A stretch of DNA of 11,053 nucleotides from an uncultured Prevotella sp. (GCA_905202125.1 CAJKQX010000075.1:1-11053), one strand, 5' to 3'. Counted from the stretch's first letter, positions 1 to 8,024 are shown. The notes: a model not told the origin generated them from the letters alone. Numbers and translations: made by a program.

Positions 1-1
1 A

Positions 2-51
2 CAACAAATATAATCTCCAAAACTGCCATGAACTCTAATGACCGATTCGGG
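2..51 (-). repeat. Left copy of a 50-bp repeat found inverted at both window edges
   Basis: Positions 2-51 are a perfect reverse complement of 11004-11053 (50 of 50 bases); identity stops at position 52. Read on the minus strand it starts CCCGAATCGGTCATTAG and runs outward past the window edge. It lies about 120 bp downstream of the stop of the metal transporter, in that gene's direction of transcription. The minus-strand copy includes a short palindrome, CCGAATCGG. The repeat probably continues beyond the window, so its full length and identity cannot be judged. The segment between it and the transporter stop (52-168) shows no convincing gene and no clear terminator, only a weak 6-bp TGACAT/ATGTCA pairing. 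Confidence 0.95.
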
Positions 52-168
52 ATAAACAAGAATGAGACCTTAAAGGAACGTTGTAAGTCTTGCACTTTGG
101 TAAGCGTTTCTTCACCAGATACTCTATGACATTATTATTTGACTGCCAAAAGTTCATGTTATGTCAGA

Positions 169-948
169 TTATACGAGCATCTGAACGTACAGCATACACA
201 TCACCCCGGCTACAAGTGCGTATGTGGCCTGCTTTTGGTAACCATGACTGTGTGTCTCGGGTATCATCTCGTCACTAATTACGTAAAGCATGGCTCCACC
301 TGCGATGGCAGTCATTGTGGGAAGCAACACAGATGATATGTCGCCGATGAGATAACCCAGCAAAACTCCGATTGTTTCCATCAATGCGACTAAAAGACTC
401 ACAGCGATAACTCTCGTATATCCTACGCCGATCATTAATAACGGTGTGACAATGACCATGCCCTCGGGTATGTTTTGTAATGCTATGGTTATGGCCACTG
501 TGTAGGCGTTGCCTATATTGTCGCCGTCAAAAACCACACCCGTAGCCAGTCCTTCCGGAAATTTGTGTATTGCTATTGCAATCACGAATAGAAGCACACG
601 GTTTATGCTCTTGTTGTTGATTGCGTGTGGTTCTTCATTGCCGTATTCACAACTGATGCCGGTAAGATGATGAAGATGTGGCGTGATTTTGTCAAGAAGG
701 GCTATGAGAAACACTCCCAACCCAACGCCTACCAACGGTTGCCACCATCCGCCATGACCGGCCATTTCTACTGCCGGCATAATGAGGCATACCAGTGATG
801 CGGTAAGCATCATACCGGCACAGAATCCAAGAAATATATCATTCCATTGGTGAGGGATTTTTCTAACAATCAAGCCAACAATGGACCCAAGTAATGACGC
901 AAGTCCAAGTCCACAGGCACATAATAGCATTTGTTCAAATATCGTCAT
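169..948 (-). CDS. ZIP family divalent metal transporter (GufA-like)
   Basis: An inner-membrane transporter of the ZIP family, expected to bring Zn2+ or related divalent metals into the cytoplasm. The 259 residues contain about eight hydrophobic segments, a usual size for bacterial ZIP proteins. A His-containing loop (HLHH, residues 91-94) precedes the metal-site helices. The two signature helices are visible: IHKFPEG (H128, E132) and LQNIPEG (Q158, N159, E162), followed by METIG with E191. The Q in the second motif is typical of the GufA branch rather than ZupT, which has HNxPEG. The residue after H128 is Lys where most ZIP proteins have Asn; in well-studied members that Asn belongs to the second metal of a binuclear site, so this protein may bind one metal there. 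The start is the ATG after a promoter-like box. It is probably monocistronic. Family assignment is firm; the metal is not determined. Confidence 0.93.
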   Translation of the reverse strand: MTIFEQMLLCACGLGLASLLGSIVGLIVRKIPHQWNDIFLGFCAGMMLTASLVCLIMPAVEMAGHGGWWQPLVGVGLGVFLIALLDKITPHLHHLTGISCEYGNEEPHAINNKSINRVLLFVIAIAIHKFPEGLATGVVFDGDNIGNAYTVAITIALQNIPEGMVIVTPLLMIGVGYTRVIAVSLLVALMETIGVLLGYLIGDISSVLLPTMTAIAGGAMLYVISDEMIPETHSHGYQKQATYALVAGVMCMLYVQMLV

Positions 949-973
949 GTTGTTGTAATAATTTATTGCACCG

Positions 974-999
974 CAAATATACGACTTTTAAATGAACAA
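974..999 (-). promoter_or_regulatory. Bacteroidota-type promoter for the ZIP transporter
   Basis: On the minus strand TATATTTG (981-974) matches the Bacteroidetes -7 consensus TAnnTTTG exactly, with a TTG (999-997) 15 bp upstream as a possible -33 element. It lies about 25 bp before the transporter ATG, giving a short leader. The assignment is by consensus only. Confidence 0.6.
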
Positions 1000-1051
1000 T
1001 GCCATACTCAATAATAATGAAAAGTTGTTCTCAATAGAGTTGATGAGAATT

Positions 1052-1095
1052 CTAAAAATGAAAGTAGGAAGAAAACAATTATATTTTCCTCCTAC
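1052..1095 (-). terminator. Rho-independent terminator after the CotH gene
   Basis: Arms 1064-1075 (GTAGGAAGAAAA) and 1084-1095 (TTTTCCTCCTAC) pair with one G:U or A:C-type mismatch around an 8-base loop. In minus-strand RNA the hairpin is followed by a U-rich run (UUUCAUUUUU). It starts about 83 bases beyond the stop of the CotH protein, which is the only gene reading into it. This separates that gene from the ZIP transporter. Confidence 0.65.
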
Positions 1096-1178
1096 TACAA
1101 ATTTTATTTGAATGATACTCAAGAAATGAAAGTCTTGGTGGCTTTCAGACCTCATCTTTAATTCAATTGTTCATAATC

Positions 1179-4100
1179 TTATCTGTTTGAAACGATGAAT
1201 TTGCATGACACGGTTTCGCCGTTTTTGCCTGTGGCCTTTGCAATGTAACAACCGTTAGCGAGTTGAGATGTTTCGATAAGAGCCATGCCCGATGTGATAT
1301 TCACGTTTCCGCTAAACAGGTTCTGTCCCGACAGCGAATAAATCATTACCTTGACTGTTCCTGCAACATCACTGCGTACAACCAAATCATTGCCAGCATA
1401 CCTGATATTCAAGGACTTGTTGTCATTACCGGTCGAAACATTGTCAATGCTTGTCTTGTCTTGTTCAAGTTGACTGAAATAGCTGGTGTAGATATTCGTT
1501 TGGTTGATTGTCGGAATGTTCATAAGATATACATTGTTGCTACCATCAGGATAACGTCCAACAGTTTCATCACCATTGTGTACAACATATTTCAATGTGT
1601 TTTTCCAAGTTTGATCTTTTGCAGTAAGAGAGATTTGTCCGTTGCCGTTAGCCATACTGATTTTGAATGGAGCATGCAATTCGTTAGCCGAAACCGCCTT
1701 GTCACACCATATAATTAAATATCCGTGAGCAGGAATTATGGTGCTGGCATTGCTTTCGCCCTTTGTTATCTGATAGAGCAGAGGGTCGTTCTGATCATTG
1801 CTCAGATACATTCCTTCTACATCGATTTCGTCGTCTGTGGTATTATAGAGCTCCACCCAGTCGTCACGTTTGAAATATTCGTTCACGTAGATGCTGTTTG
1901 CACCGCTTACCTCATTTATCACCACGGGATTGATGCCGGCCTCATTTTTCTCATTGTCACTCATTGGAGAGAAACAAGCGATGAGATTGAAACTCTTGTC
2001 TGTGGGCATATCGATGATAGGTGTTGTCGCATAGATTTTACCATCATCTATTTGTTTGTTGGTGTAAGTCAGTTCGGCATCCCATAAAATATCCGTCGAA
2101 TTAGCGTTGTTATTGTGTACCTCGACAGCAATGACATTCTCTCCTTTGTGGAAGAGTGAGGGATCGAGGACCATCTTTCCGTAATCAGGGTTGGAATCGG
2201 CAGTTGATGCAAAGGTATTGTATTTTATTATACCCTCAGGTAAATGGTAGCGACCGGCCTCTGTGCCGTTGACATAAACAACAAAACCATCGTCTGCCAC
2301 AAAGTTAAGAACGAACGATGTGGCATTGTCACTGTCAATATTCACTTTTTTTCTGAAATAGTATGTGGGGCGTTTGTTGTTTGAGTTCGTACCGTAATCC
2401 AGAACAGTAGAAACCGAATTTTTGCCATAACCCAGCGGGGCCGTATTGTTTTCCCATGAATCATCGTTGTAGTTGGTGCCGAACCAGTTGCTGCCATATA
2501 GACTGCCTTTGTCGTAATAGTTCCAGTCACTGGCTTTGGCAAACAATGTTGTATTTGTATTGGCAAATTTCTTCCAACCGTCAAATATGTATCCGGCAGG
2601 AGCTGTGGCTTTCAGTTTGACCGGAGCGAACAAGTTTCCGTTGAACTCGGAATAAGGCACCTCAATATCATTGATGAACAATCGGGCGTTCGGAGTATCG
2701 GTAACTATTGATGCATATTGAGGCTCGATGTCAGAAAGACGTAATCTCTCATAGTCAATCATGTCCTGTGTCATTTCTTCCATTCTGCCGTTTAGTTTGT
2801 TTCTGATTTCGTTCAACGAGCCATCGGGATTGCTACCGTCAAGAGACATTGTAGGACGTACACGGTTGCCCAACTGATCAAGTATCTGCTCAGCTTTTGC
2901 CGTATCAAATACACTACCTCCCATCAGACAGAATGTATCGATAAATTTCTTTCTGAAATCGGCGTTCTCAAGCATATTCAAAAAGAAAGTACAGAACTTG
3001 ATTTCACCATATCTGCGTCTGCCTTCATCATAGATGTAGTCGTACCAGTGCCACTGCATGCCATCAATCCAACGGAATGTGTTGCGGTATATTTGTTTAC
3101 CGTTTTCATCGGTTTCACGATCATCTGTACCGAATGCGGCATCAAGGTCGAACACGACAAATCGGTATTTGCCGCCGTCTTTCTTTCTATAAGCCTTGAC
3201 GTTGTTGTCGGGCCAATCCCATGAACCGAGATAAAGCAGAGCTGCCATATAATTGGTGTACTCATCGATATCGAGGAGTGTTTTAATTTCTTCGTATGAA
3301 GACGGTTGAGCAGCTGTGGCAGAGAGATCTACAAGACGGGTAAGTACGTCTTTTGTTCCCACCATCATGTATGCACCTGAATCAGGACTCTGTTCGTAGA
3401 CCTCAAGTTCTTCTTTGCTATATCCGAAATTGGCATAGGCAAAGTCTTTGTTGTTGGGTTCGCGAACATTAATCAAGCCTTTATATTCTCCGTTGATGAA
3501 ATGCACTGCAGGTTGATAAGATATGAGATCGAGGTTTATACCAGATCGTTGCATGATAGTCTGGATTGCAGCATCTTTAATTTTGCAGTAACTATCGTTT
3601 CCACCACCACGTACTTGCAGTGTTTTGTTTTTCAGATATGGTTTTGATGCGAAGAAAGGATACTCCATAGCATTCAATCCGTCATACACTCTATCAGCTT
3701 TCAACTTGAATGACTTGACGGAGTTGGCTCTTGTCCATCCGCCTGAAATTGCAAAGTCGACATCCTGATTGACAACTGTGGTGTTGGTCTCTGGCATGAT
3801 ATAATGGAAATTCACCGGTCGGTCCCAATCCATATTCCAGTTGGCCGGAGTGTTCTGTCCGTTTCCTGTACAACCATTGGAGCCTTTTACATAAACTCCT
3901 ATCTGGTCGTCATACAAGTATTCGTCCTTTGTAGAAACAGCAATAATAGGCAATGTGAAATTGCGGTCAGTTTTTATAAATGTGCGTGTAGTAACTTTAC
4001 TCGGAAGCATTCCGTCCTGGAAAAGTCGGAATCTGTAAGTGACAGTATTTGATGCGGTGAACTGACCGTTAGTGCTTGTATCACCGTTGGTGAGGGTAGG

Positions 4101-5291
4101 TGTCGTTCCATCGGTTGTATATCTCAGTGTAGCTCCGGCCGGTATTTCAACATTAAGGCTTATGGTGTTGCTGAAGAGCTGTCCGTCTTTGTCGACAACA
4201 GGCGGATTTAATTGTCTTGAGGAGAATACGGATGTGTTGTTTGATTGAGCAGGTGTAGGATTGGCTGTCCAGCTCCAACGGTTGTTACCATCTGTAGTTC
4301 TTGCCCAGGAAAGTCGGCTTTTGGCTTCTGGGTAATCTTGTCTGATAATAATGTTTCCATTTGCATCGCTCAATAATATTATACCTCCTTCTCCTTCGAG
4401 TTTGAATGGAGAGTGATCGTTGCGGATGCTGTTGCTTCCAAACCATATTACTTTATGGCCATTTGCCGGTATAAGACCGATATTTTCAGGGAGCAACCAT
4501 TTCTTCGGATTGGAAAGGTCATTGCTGATGTAGCATCCTCCGAGCCAGAGATCTGTGGATGTTGTATTGTAAAGTTCAATCCAACCATCAAAATTGTAAG
4601 CCGGACTCATAAACATATCCACATTGGCAGTCATGATTTCATTGATAACAACAGAACCTTGCGTGATATCAGCCGCCTCTATTTGTTGTTCGATTTTGAC
4701 ATTATCAAACACAAACCAGTTGTCGTTGACAGTTTCTGGATTGTAAAGTCCTATAATGGCTGTACCGTCTGTAACGTCAAATTCGATATTGTTGTTATAT
4801 TCTCCCTGGCTGAAAGCTTTAGATGCCGCTTCCATACTATTCGGGAAATACAGGCCATCGGCATGAAAACAAGGTACTCCCGGATCTTCGGTAAATCCAA
4901 ACGAATATTGGCTCGCCACCTTCTTTTCATTATCGTTGGCGAAGATGAAACCGTTGATTACCTCTTTTCCTTCTTTGTATTCCTTGTATGCATCTTTATG
5001 ATTTTTCGTTCGGTACAATGCCTGAATACTGAAACGATAATGACCGTTAGGCATGTCTTTGATGATTTTTTGCATGTCTATTCGTCCATTCCACATTTCC
5101 ATACATCCCACGCGAATGGTAATCGAAGATGCATTACCGTCCACTTCCCATTCATCGTAACTGATTTTCGAGAAATTTGGATTGGATATATACTTGCATG
5201 TCACATCAACCCATTTTTTTTGACCAAAGACATTGGCACAAAGACAAATAAAGAATAAGACCATTAAGGTCTTGTTTTTAGAATGTTGCAT
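1179..5291 (-). CDS. Secreted CotH kinase-family protein with two lamin-tail domains and a C-terminal sorting domain
   Basis: A 1370-residue exported protein. Visible order: signal peptide 1-23; N-terminal beta-rich region about 25-202; lamin-tail domain (LTD) about 212-350 (VVINEIM, DGWIELYNTT); chitobiase/hexosaminidase-C-like domain about 360-440 (RYTTDGTTPT); CotH domain about 447-850; a linker with GYIFDGW near 900-906; a jelly-roll sugar-binding-like domain about 922-1077 (DDSW, PLGYG, FVADDGFVVYVNG); second LTD about 1122-1270 (VVINEVS, DDWVELYNTT); Ig-like tail about 1290-1370 resembling a type IX secretion type A sorting signal. CotH hallmarks are intact: SVKSFKLK (524-531), NGEYKGLINVRE (600-611), WDWPDNN (691-697) and FDLDAAFG (714-721). 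CotH of Bacillus spore coats is an atypical protein kinase; kinase activity here is inferred from motifs, and the target is unknown. The gene stands alone between its own promoter-like box and a terminator. The domain calls come from reading motifs, so the boundaries are rough. Confidence 0.9.
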   Translation of the reverse strand: MQHSKNKTLMVLFFICLCANVFGQKKWVDVTCKYISNPNFSKISYDEWEVDGNASSITIRVGCMEMWNGRIDMQKIIKDMPNGHYRFSIQALYRTKNHKDAYKEYKEGKEVINGFIFANDNEKKVASQYSFGFTEDPGVPCFHADGLYFPNSMEAASKAFSQGEYNNNIEFDVTDGTAIIGLYNPETVNDNWFVFDNVKIEQQIEAADITQGSVVINEIMTANVDMFMSPAYNFDGWIELYNTTSTDLWLGGCYISNDLSNPKKWLLPENIGLIPANGHKVIWFGSNSIRNDHSPFKLEGEGGIILLSDANGNIIIRQDYPEAKSRLSWARTTDGNNRWSWTANPTPAQSNNTSVFSSRQLNPPVVDKDGQLFSNTISLNVEIPAGATLRYTTDGTTPTLTNGDTSTNGQFTASNTVTYRFRLFQDGMLPSKVTTRTFIKTDRNFTLPIIAVSTKDEYLYDDQIGVYVKGSNGCTGNGQNTPANWNMDWDRPVNFHYIMPETNTTVVNQDVDFAISGGWTRANSVKSFKLKADRVYDGLNAMEYPFFASKPYLKNKTLQVRGGGNDSYCKIKDAAIQTIMQRSGINLDLISYQPAVHFINGEYKGLINVREPNNKDFAYANFGYSKEELEVYEQSPDSGAYMMVGTKDVLTRLVDLSATAAQPSSYEEIKTLLDIDEYTNYMAALLYLGSWDWPDNNVKAYRKKDGGKYRFVVFDLDAAFGTDDRETDENGKQIYRNTFRWIDGMQWHWYDYIYDEGRRRYGEIKFCTFFLNMLENADFRKKFIDTFCLMGGSVFDTAKAEQILDQLGNRVRPTMSLDGSNPDGSLNEIRNKLNGRMEEMTQDMIDYERLRLSDIEPQYASIVTDTPNARLFINDIEVPYSEFNGNLFAPVKLKATAPAGYIFDGWKKFANTNTTLFAKASDWNYYDKGSLYGSNWFGTNYNDDSWENNTAPLGYGKNSVSTVLDYGTNSNNKRPTYYFRKKVNIDSDNATSFVLNFVADDGFVVYVNGTEAGRYHLPEGIIKYNTFASTADSNPDYGKMVLDPSLFHKGENVIAVEVHNNNANSTDILWDAELTYTNKQIDDGKIYATTPIIDMPTDKSFNLIACFSPMSDNEKNEAGINPVVINEVSGANSIYVNEYFKRDDWVELYNTTDDEIDVEGMYLSNDQNDPLLYQITKGESNASTIIPAHGYLIIWCDKAVSANELHAPFKISMANGNGQISLTAKDQTWKNTLKYVVHNGDETVGRYPDGSNNVYLMNIPTINQTNIYTSYFSQLEQDKTSIDNVSTGNDNKSLNIRYAGNDLVVRSDVAGTVKVMIYSLSGQNLFSGNVNITSGMALIETSQLANGCYIAKATGKNGETVSCKFIVSNR

Positions 5292-5365
5292 GTTAGGTTA
5301 ATTAATTTATTATTCAAATATTCATAGAACGGGGCTTCGTAATACTCAGTTATAAACTGATTGTG

Positions 5366-5392
5366 CAAAAATATAAAAAATCAATTAAACAA
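5366..5392 (-). promoter_or_regulatory. Bacteroidota-type promoter for the CotH gene
   Basis: On the minus strand TATTTTTG (5373-5366) fits TAnnTTTG, with TTG (5392-5390) 16 bp upstream. It would give a leader of about 70 nt before the ATG at 5291. It lies immediately downstream of the hairpin at 5408-5477, as expected for a new transcription unit. Confidence 0.5.
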
Positions 5393-5407
5393 CCGAGTGT
5401 TTACATT

Positions 5408-5477
5408 AAAAAACACTTATTTTGTTGTTTCCTTTTCTTGTGAAATGTATCAGGAAAATGCAAAATAAGTGTTTTTT
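5408..5477 (-). terminator. Strong hairpin terminator closing the GT5-like/DUF4270/small-ORF operon
   Basis: A perfect 17-bp inverted repeat, AAAAAACACTTATTTTG at 5408-5424 and its complement at 5461-5477. After a 3x3 internal loop the pairing continues for 6 bp (TTTCCT at 5428-5433 with AGGAAA at 5452-5457). The apical part contains TTTCTTGTGAAA, which can also fold. The outer ends form an A-tract and a U-tract on either strand, so it could terminate in both directions. It begins 16 bases after the stop of the small ORF and is followed by the CotH promoter-like box. Confidence 0.8.
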
Positions 5478-5493
5478 GAAGATATGAGATGCC

Positions 5494-5634
5494 TTAATCG
5501 ATTTTATTGGCATCACTGAGATAATTCTCCTTATATATGTTCTGTACTTTTAACAGGTGCTTTTTCTTATTTAACCATGCTTTTTTGCGTATCTCGTAAT
5601 TTTGACGTTGTCGTTCGAGAAAGTTATCAGCCAT
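5494..5634 (-). CDS. Small basic protein of 46 residues, function unknown
   Basis: An open frame from ATG (5634-5632) to TAA (5496-5494) on the minus strand, encoding a 46-residue hydrophilic protein that begins MADNFLERQRQNYEIRKKAW. It is rich in Lys and Arg (for example KK at 17-18, KKK at 23-25) and probably mostly alpha-helical. It has no signal peptide, membrane segment or Cys. It starts 31 bp after the stop of the DUF4270 gene on the same strand and ends 16 bp before a strong terminator, so it is well placed as the last gene of that operon. From memory, short proteins beginning MADNxLE occur in Bacteroidales genomes; I could not verify this. The upstream sequence is A-rich without a clear Shine-Dalgarno, as for the neighbours. 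Position and composition support a real gene, but the product is not identified. Confidence 0.65.
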   Translation of the reverse strand: MADNFLERQRQNYEIRKKAWLNKKKHLLKVQNIYKENYLSDANKID

Positions 5635-5665
5635 CGTTTTTGTTTCTGTGTATTTTAACTGTCGC

Positions 5666-7084
5666 TTATTTGAACTTGCTGTAAATCACACTGATTTTGA
5701 TTGGTTCGTATGGATTGTTGCTTCCTCCCACAAGTTTTGTGCTTGTCATCGACATATCATGAGAAATCTTCGTAATCTCGTTTGAATTGGAGACGGCGCT
5801 ATAAGTGACTGTTACGGGGATTATCGCTACTTTATTCCATTTGTTGTCCGATTTGTTTTTCTTGCTCATCGATTTGATCATCGAGCCGATATTGTTGAAC
5901 GTGTAGTTATTGTATTGGCTGTTGTACGTTGCAATGAATGATGTTTTGAAATCGGGCACCTTGCTGTTTTCGAAGAATGAATATATTTCATCAACAGGTA
6001 TCATCAATAATGTTTGTGGTACCTTCAAAGAATATTTATCATTTGAATTGCTGTTAATGCGCGGCAGTATCACCTTGGCTGTGTTGATGGTGTCGTTCTC
6101 GTGATTTCTCATTATCTCGTCAACGGGCAGGGTCATTTCTGTAAATATTCCGGCCGGTGATTTCATATATGTGCATCGATTGTCGTTGACAAGTTGTTGC
6201 AATGCTTTTTTGTCATTCTGTATTCTTGTTGCCTGCAGCACTTCTTCTGTTCCGGCAAATGATGCGGCACCTACATAAATAGAATCTTTTGTGAAATATC
6301 TGAAATATATGTTGAGCTGGCTAATATTGATGTAAGCCATAGATCCCAGTCCGCCTTGTGACTTGAAATAGAATCCCGGATTGACATTATGTATGAAATT
6401 GTATGAATCCTTGAAATTGGAAGGGTCTTCATAGTATTTTCGCATTACGTATGTTCCGAAATTATTGTAAGTGTTTCCTTCCTTATCGGTGTACTCATTG
6501 TCCAATTTGATTCTGATATTCGGTGAATAATCATTGCTGTTTCGGATAGAATCTCTTACGGTGAGGTCGGTCAATGAATATATCTTATTTACTTTGATAC
6601 CGTTTTTCCTGACCAATCCGTCCTTTACGGGATCATAATTTGAATAATATTTCTTGTTTTCGGACATTGGTGTACCCATTTCGTATGCAGTCACTTTCAT
6701 TGTAGACAATGAGTCGCCATAGAAGCCGGAATAATATAATCTCAGTTCACATGAGTCGGCAATGACTTGTCCGTCCAACAAACTTTTTATGCTGTCCTTT
6801 TTGGGAAATTCATAATCTTCCAATATATGGAATTGAGTCATGAAATCGCTCGTAATATTCACACCTGTCTCAGGATCATGGATTTTGCCGAGATAACCGA
6901 TAGTGTTTCTTGAAAGTACTGAGTCGGCCAAAATTGAACGAGTGGATACCGTGAATGTGTCGGTCGTAATGTCCAAATGGTCCATATTATCAATCAAAGA
7001 GGAACCTATTTCGGATGTCGTATCATCGCATGCCGTGAGCATCAGTGATGTAATAATTAGTGATGCAAATATTTTGAACTTCAT
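5666..7084 (-). CDS. DUF4270 family lipoprotein
   Basis: A 472-residue predicted lipoprotein of the DUF4270 family, which is characteristic of Bacteroidota and has no assigned biochemical role. The lipoprotein signal peptide begins MKFKIFASLIITSLMLTAC, with the acylated Cys at residue 19. The residues after it (DDTTSE) are acidic, as in Bacteroidota signals for export to the outer surface. The mature part is polar and rich in Ser, Asn, Asp and Tyr, consistent with beta structure (for example DSCELRLYYSGFYGDS). The ATG at 7084 is preferred over an in-frame TTG at 7099, which would only add five residues before the signal peptide. It lies 50 bp downstream of the GT5-like gene and 31 bp upstream of a 46-residue ORF, all on one strand. 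The family call rests on overall sequence character and on the neighbourhood. Confidence 0.85.
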   Translation of the reverse strand: MKFKIFASLIITSLMLTACDDTTSEIGSSLIDNMDHLDITTDTFTVSTRSILADSVLSRNTIGYLGKIHDPETGVNITSDFMTQFHILEDYEFPKKDSIKSLLDGQVIADSCELRLYYSGFYGDSLSTMKVTAYEMGTPMSENKKYYSNYDPVKDGLVRKNGIKVNKIYSLTDLTVRDSIRNSNDYSPNIRIKLDNEYTDKEGNTYNNFGTYVMRKYYEDPSNFKDSYNFIHNVNPGFYFKSQGGLGSMAYINISQLNIYFRYFTKDSIYVGAASFAGTEEVLQATRIQNDKKALQQLVNDNRCTYMKSPAGIFTEMTLPVDEIMRNHENDTINTAKVILPRINSNSNDKYSLKVPQTLLMIPVDEIYSFFENSKVPDFKTSFIATYNSQYNNYTFNNIGSMIKSMSKKNKSDNKWNKVAIIPVTVTYSAVSNSNEITKISHDMSMTSTKLVGGSNNPYEPIKISVIYSKFK

Positions 7085-7134
7085 AATTTTAATTATCAAT
7101 TATTTCTAACAATAATGAATGATGTGGAATTTTA

Positions 7135-7935
7135 TTATTCCGTCAATTTATCGTATAATGTTTTGTATTCCTGCAAATATTCCTCAGAGTACTTGACAAC
7201 AGGAATGTCTTTTTGGGATGCATAGTCTATTAATTCTTTCTCAACATTTGGTTCAGCCTCTATGATTGCATCACTGAAATCAATGGACATCTTGATCAAA
7301 TCATTAAAATCGAATTGATCCTTATAAGCATTAAGTTTGTCAGTTGAGATGTCTTTGTATTCGACACATGTTTTGAAATTATCTCCCAAACCATGTTCAA
7401 GACGGTAGTTGAAAAGGGACGTTACGATCTTGCAGTTTGCAAAAGTAGGTTCACTTTGATATGCCAACTTAAGATAAATGGGCACTACGGCGCTCATCCA
7501 TCCTTGACAATGGATGATATCAGGAGTCCATCTTAATTTTTTTACTGTTTCGATAACTCCACGAGCAAAAAAGATAGCCCTTTCGCCGTTGTCCGTATAT
7601 TCCACGCCGTTTTCATCATATGCCATGCGGCGTTTCATGAAATAATCATCGTTATCAATGAAATAGACCTGTAATCTTGTTTGAGGAATGGACGCTACTT
7701 TTATAATCAGCGGATGATCTGTATCATCAATGACGAGATTCATTCCCGAAAGACGTATCACCTCGTGCAGTTGCCCTCTACGTTCGTTGATGTTGCCCCA
7801 TTTGGGCATAAACGTACGAATTTCATATCCTTCCTCCTGCATTTTATTTGGAAGATCTTTTCCAATAGTGGATAGTCCCGTTTGGGGAACATAAGGATAA
7901 ATCTCTTGATTGATGAATAGTATTTTTTTTGTCAT
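7135..7935 (-). CDS. Stand-alone, degenerate GT5 starch/glycogen synthase-like domain protein
   Basis: 266 residues resembling only the N-terminal half of GT5 glycogen/starch synthases (about 480 residues or more in full-length enzymes). The start MTKKILFINQEIYPYVPQTG and the DNDDYFMKRR, DNGERAIFFARGVIE and PDIIHCQGWMSAVVPIYLK stretches follow the family's catalytic N-domain. The C-terminal GT-B donor-binding domain is absent. Key positions are altered: the usual KTGGL loop for ADP-glucose reads PQTGL (residues 17-21), and the usual HxHDW reads HCQGW. It is therefore unlikely to be an active glucosyltransferase. As I recall, Bacteroidota commonly carry this short form beside panC, annotated as glycogen/starch synthase; its function is unknown. 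It is cytoplasmic, with no signal peptide. It is the first gene of an operon with the DUF4270 lipoprotein and a small ORF, divergent from panC. The family relationship is secure, the function is not. Confidence 0.88.
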   Translation of the reverse strand: MTKKILFINQEIYPYVPQTGLSTIGKDLPNKMQEEGYEIRTFMPKWGNINERRGQLHEVIRLSGMNLVIDDTDHPLIIKVASIPQTRLQVYFIDNDDYFMKRRMAYDENGVEYTDNGERAIFFARGVIETVKKLRWTPDIIHCQGWMSAVVPIYLKLAYQSEPTFANCKIVTSLFNYRLEHGLGDNFKTCVEYKDISTDKLNAYKDQFDFNDLIKMSIDFSDAIIEAEPNVEKELIDYASQKDIPVVKYSEEYLQEYKTLYDKLTE

Positions 7936-7998
7936 GTCGTAGTTGAAATCTTAATCTACATGTGATTGTTGCAGGGCAATATCCTATGTATATGAATG

Positions 7999-8024
7999 CA
8001 AAGTTACTATTTTTTTTTTACAAA
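7999..8024 (-). promoter_or_regulatory. Promoter for the GT5-like/DUF4270 operon
   Basis: On the minus strand TAACTTTG (8006-7999) matches TAnnTTTG, with TTTG (8024-8021) 14 bp upstream across an A-tract. The leader would be about 60 nt. The 218-bp divergent region (7936-8153) that holds it is very AT-rich, with homopolymer runs, and has no ORF or RNA gene that I can see. Confidence 0.55.

Noticed and set aside
992..1111. 39-residue plus-strand frame (MNNAILNNNEKLFSIELMRI...) between the ZIP and CotH genes
   Set aside because: It runs through the transporter's promoter-like box region and the CotH terminator hairpin, has no promoter, and is of chance length for AT-rich DNA.
4413..5258. 281-residue ORF on the plus strand inside the CotH gene
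   Set aside because: It is antisense to a clearly homologous coding region, resembles no family and has no promoter; it is a shadow frame.
7085..7099. Upstream TTG start for the DUF4270 gene
   Set aside because: It adds five residues before a complete lipoprotein signal peptide; the ATG at 7084 gives a standard signal with the Cys at residue 19.
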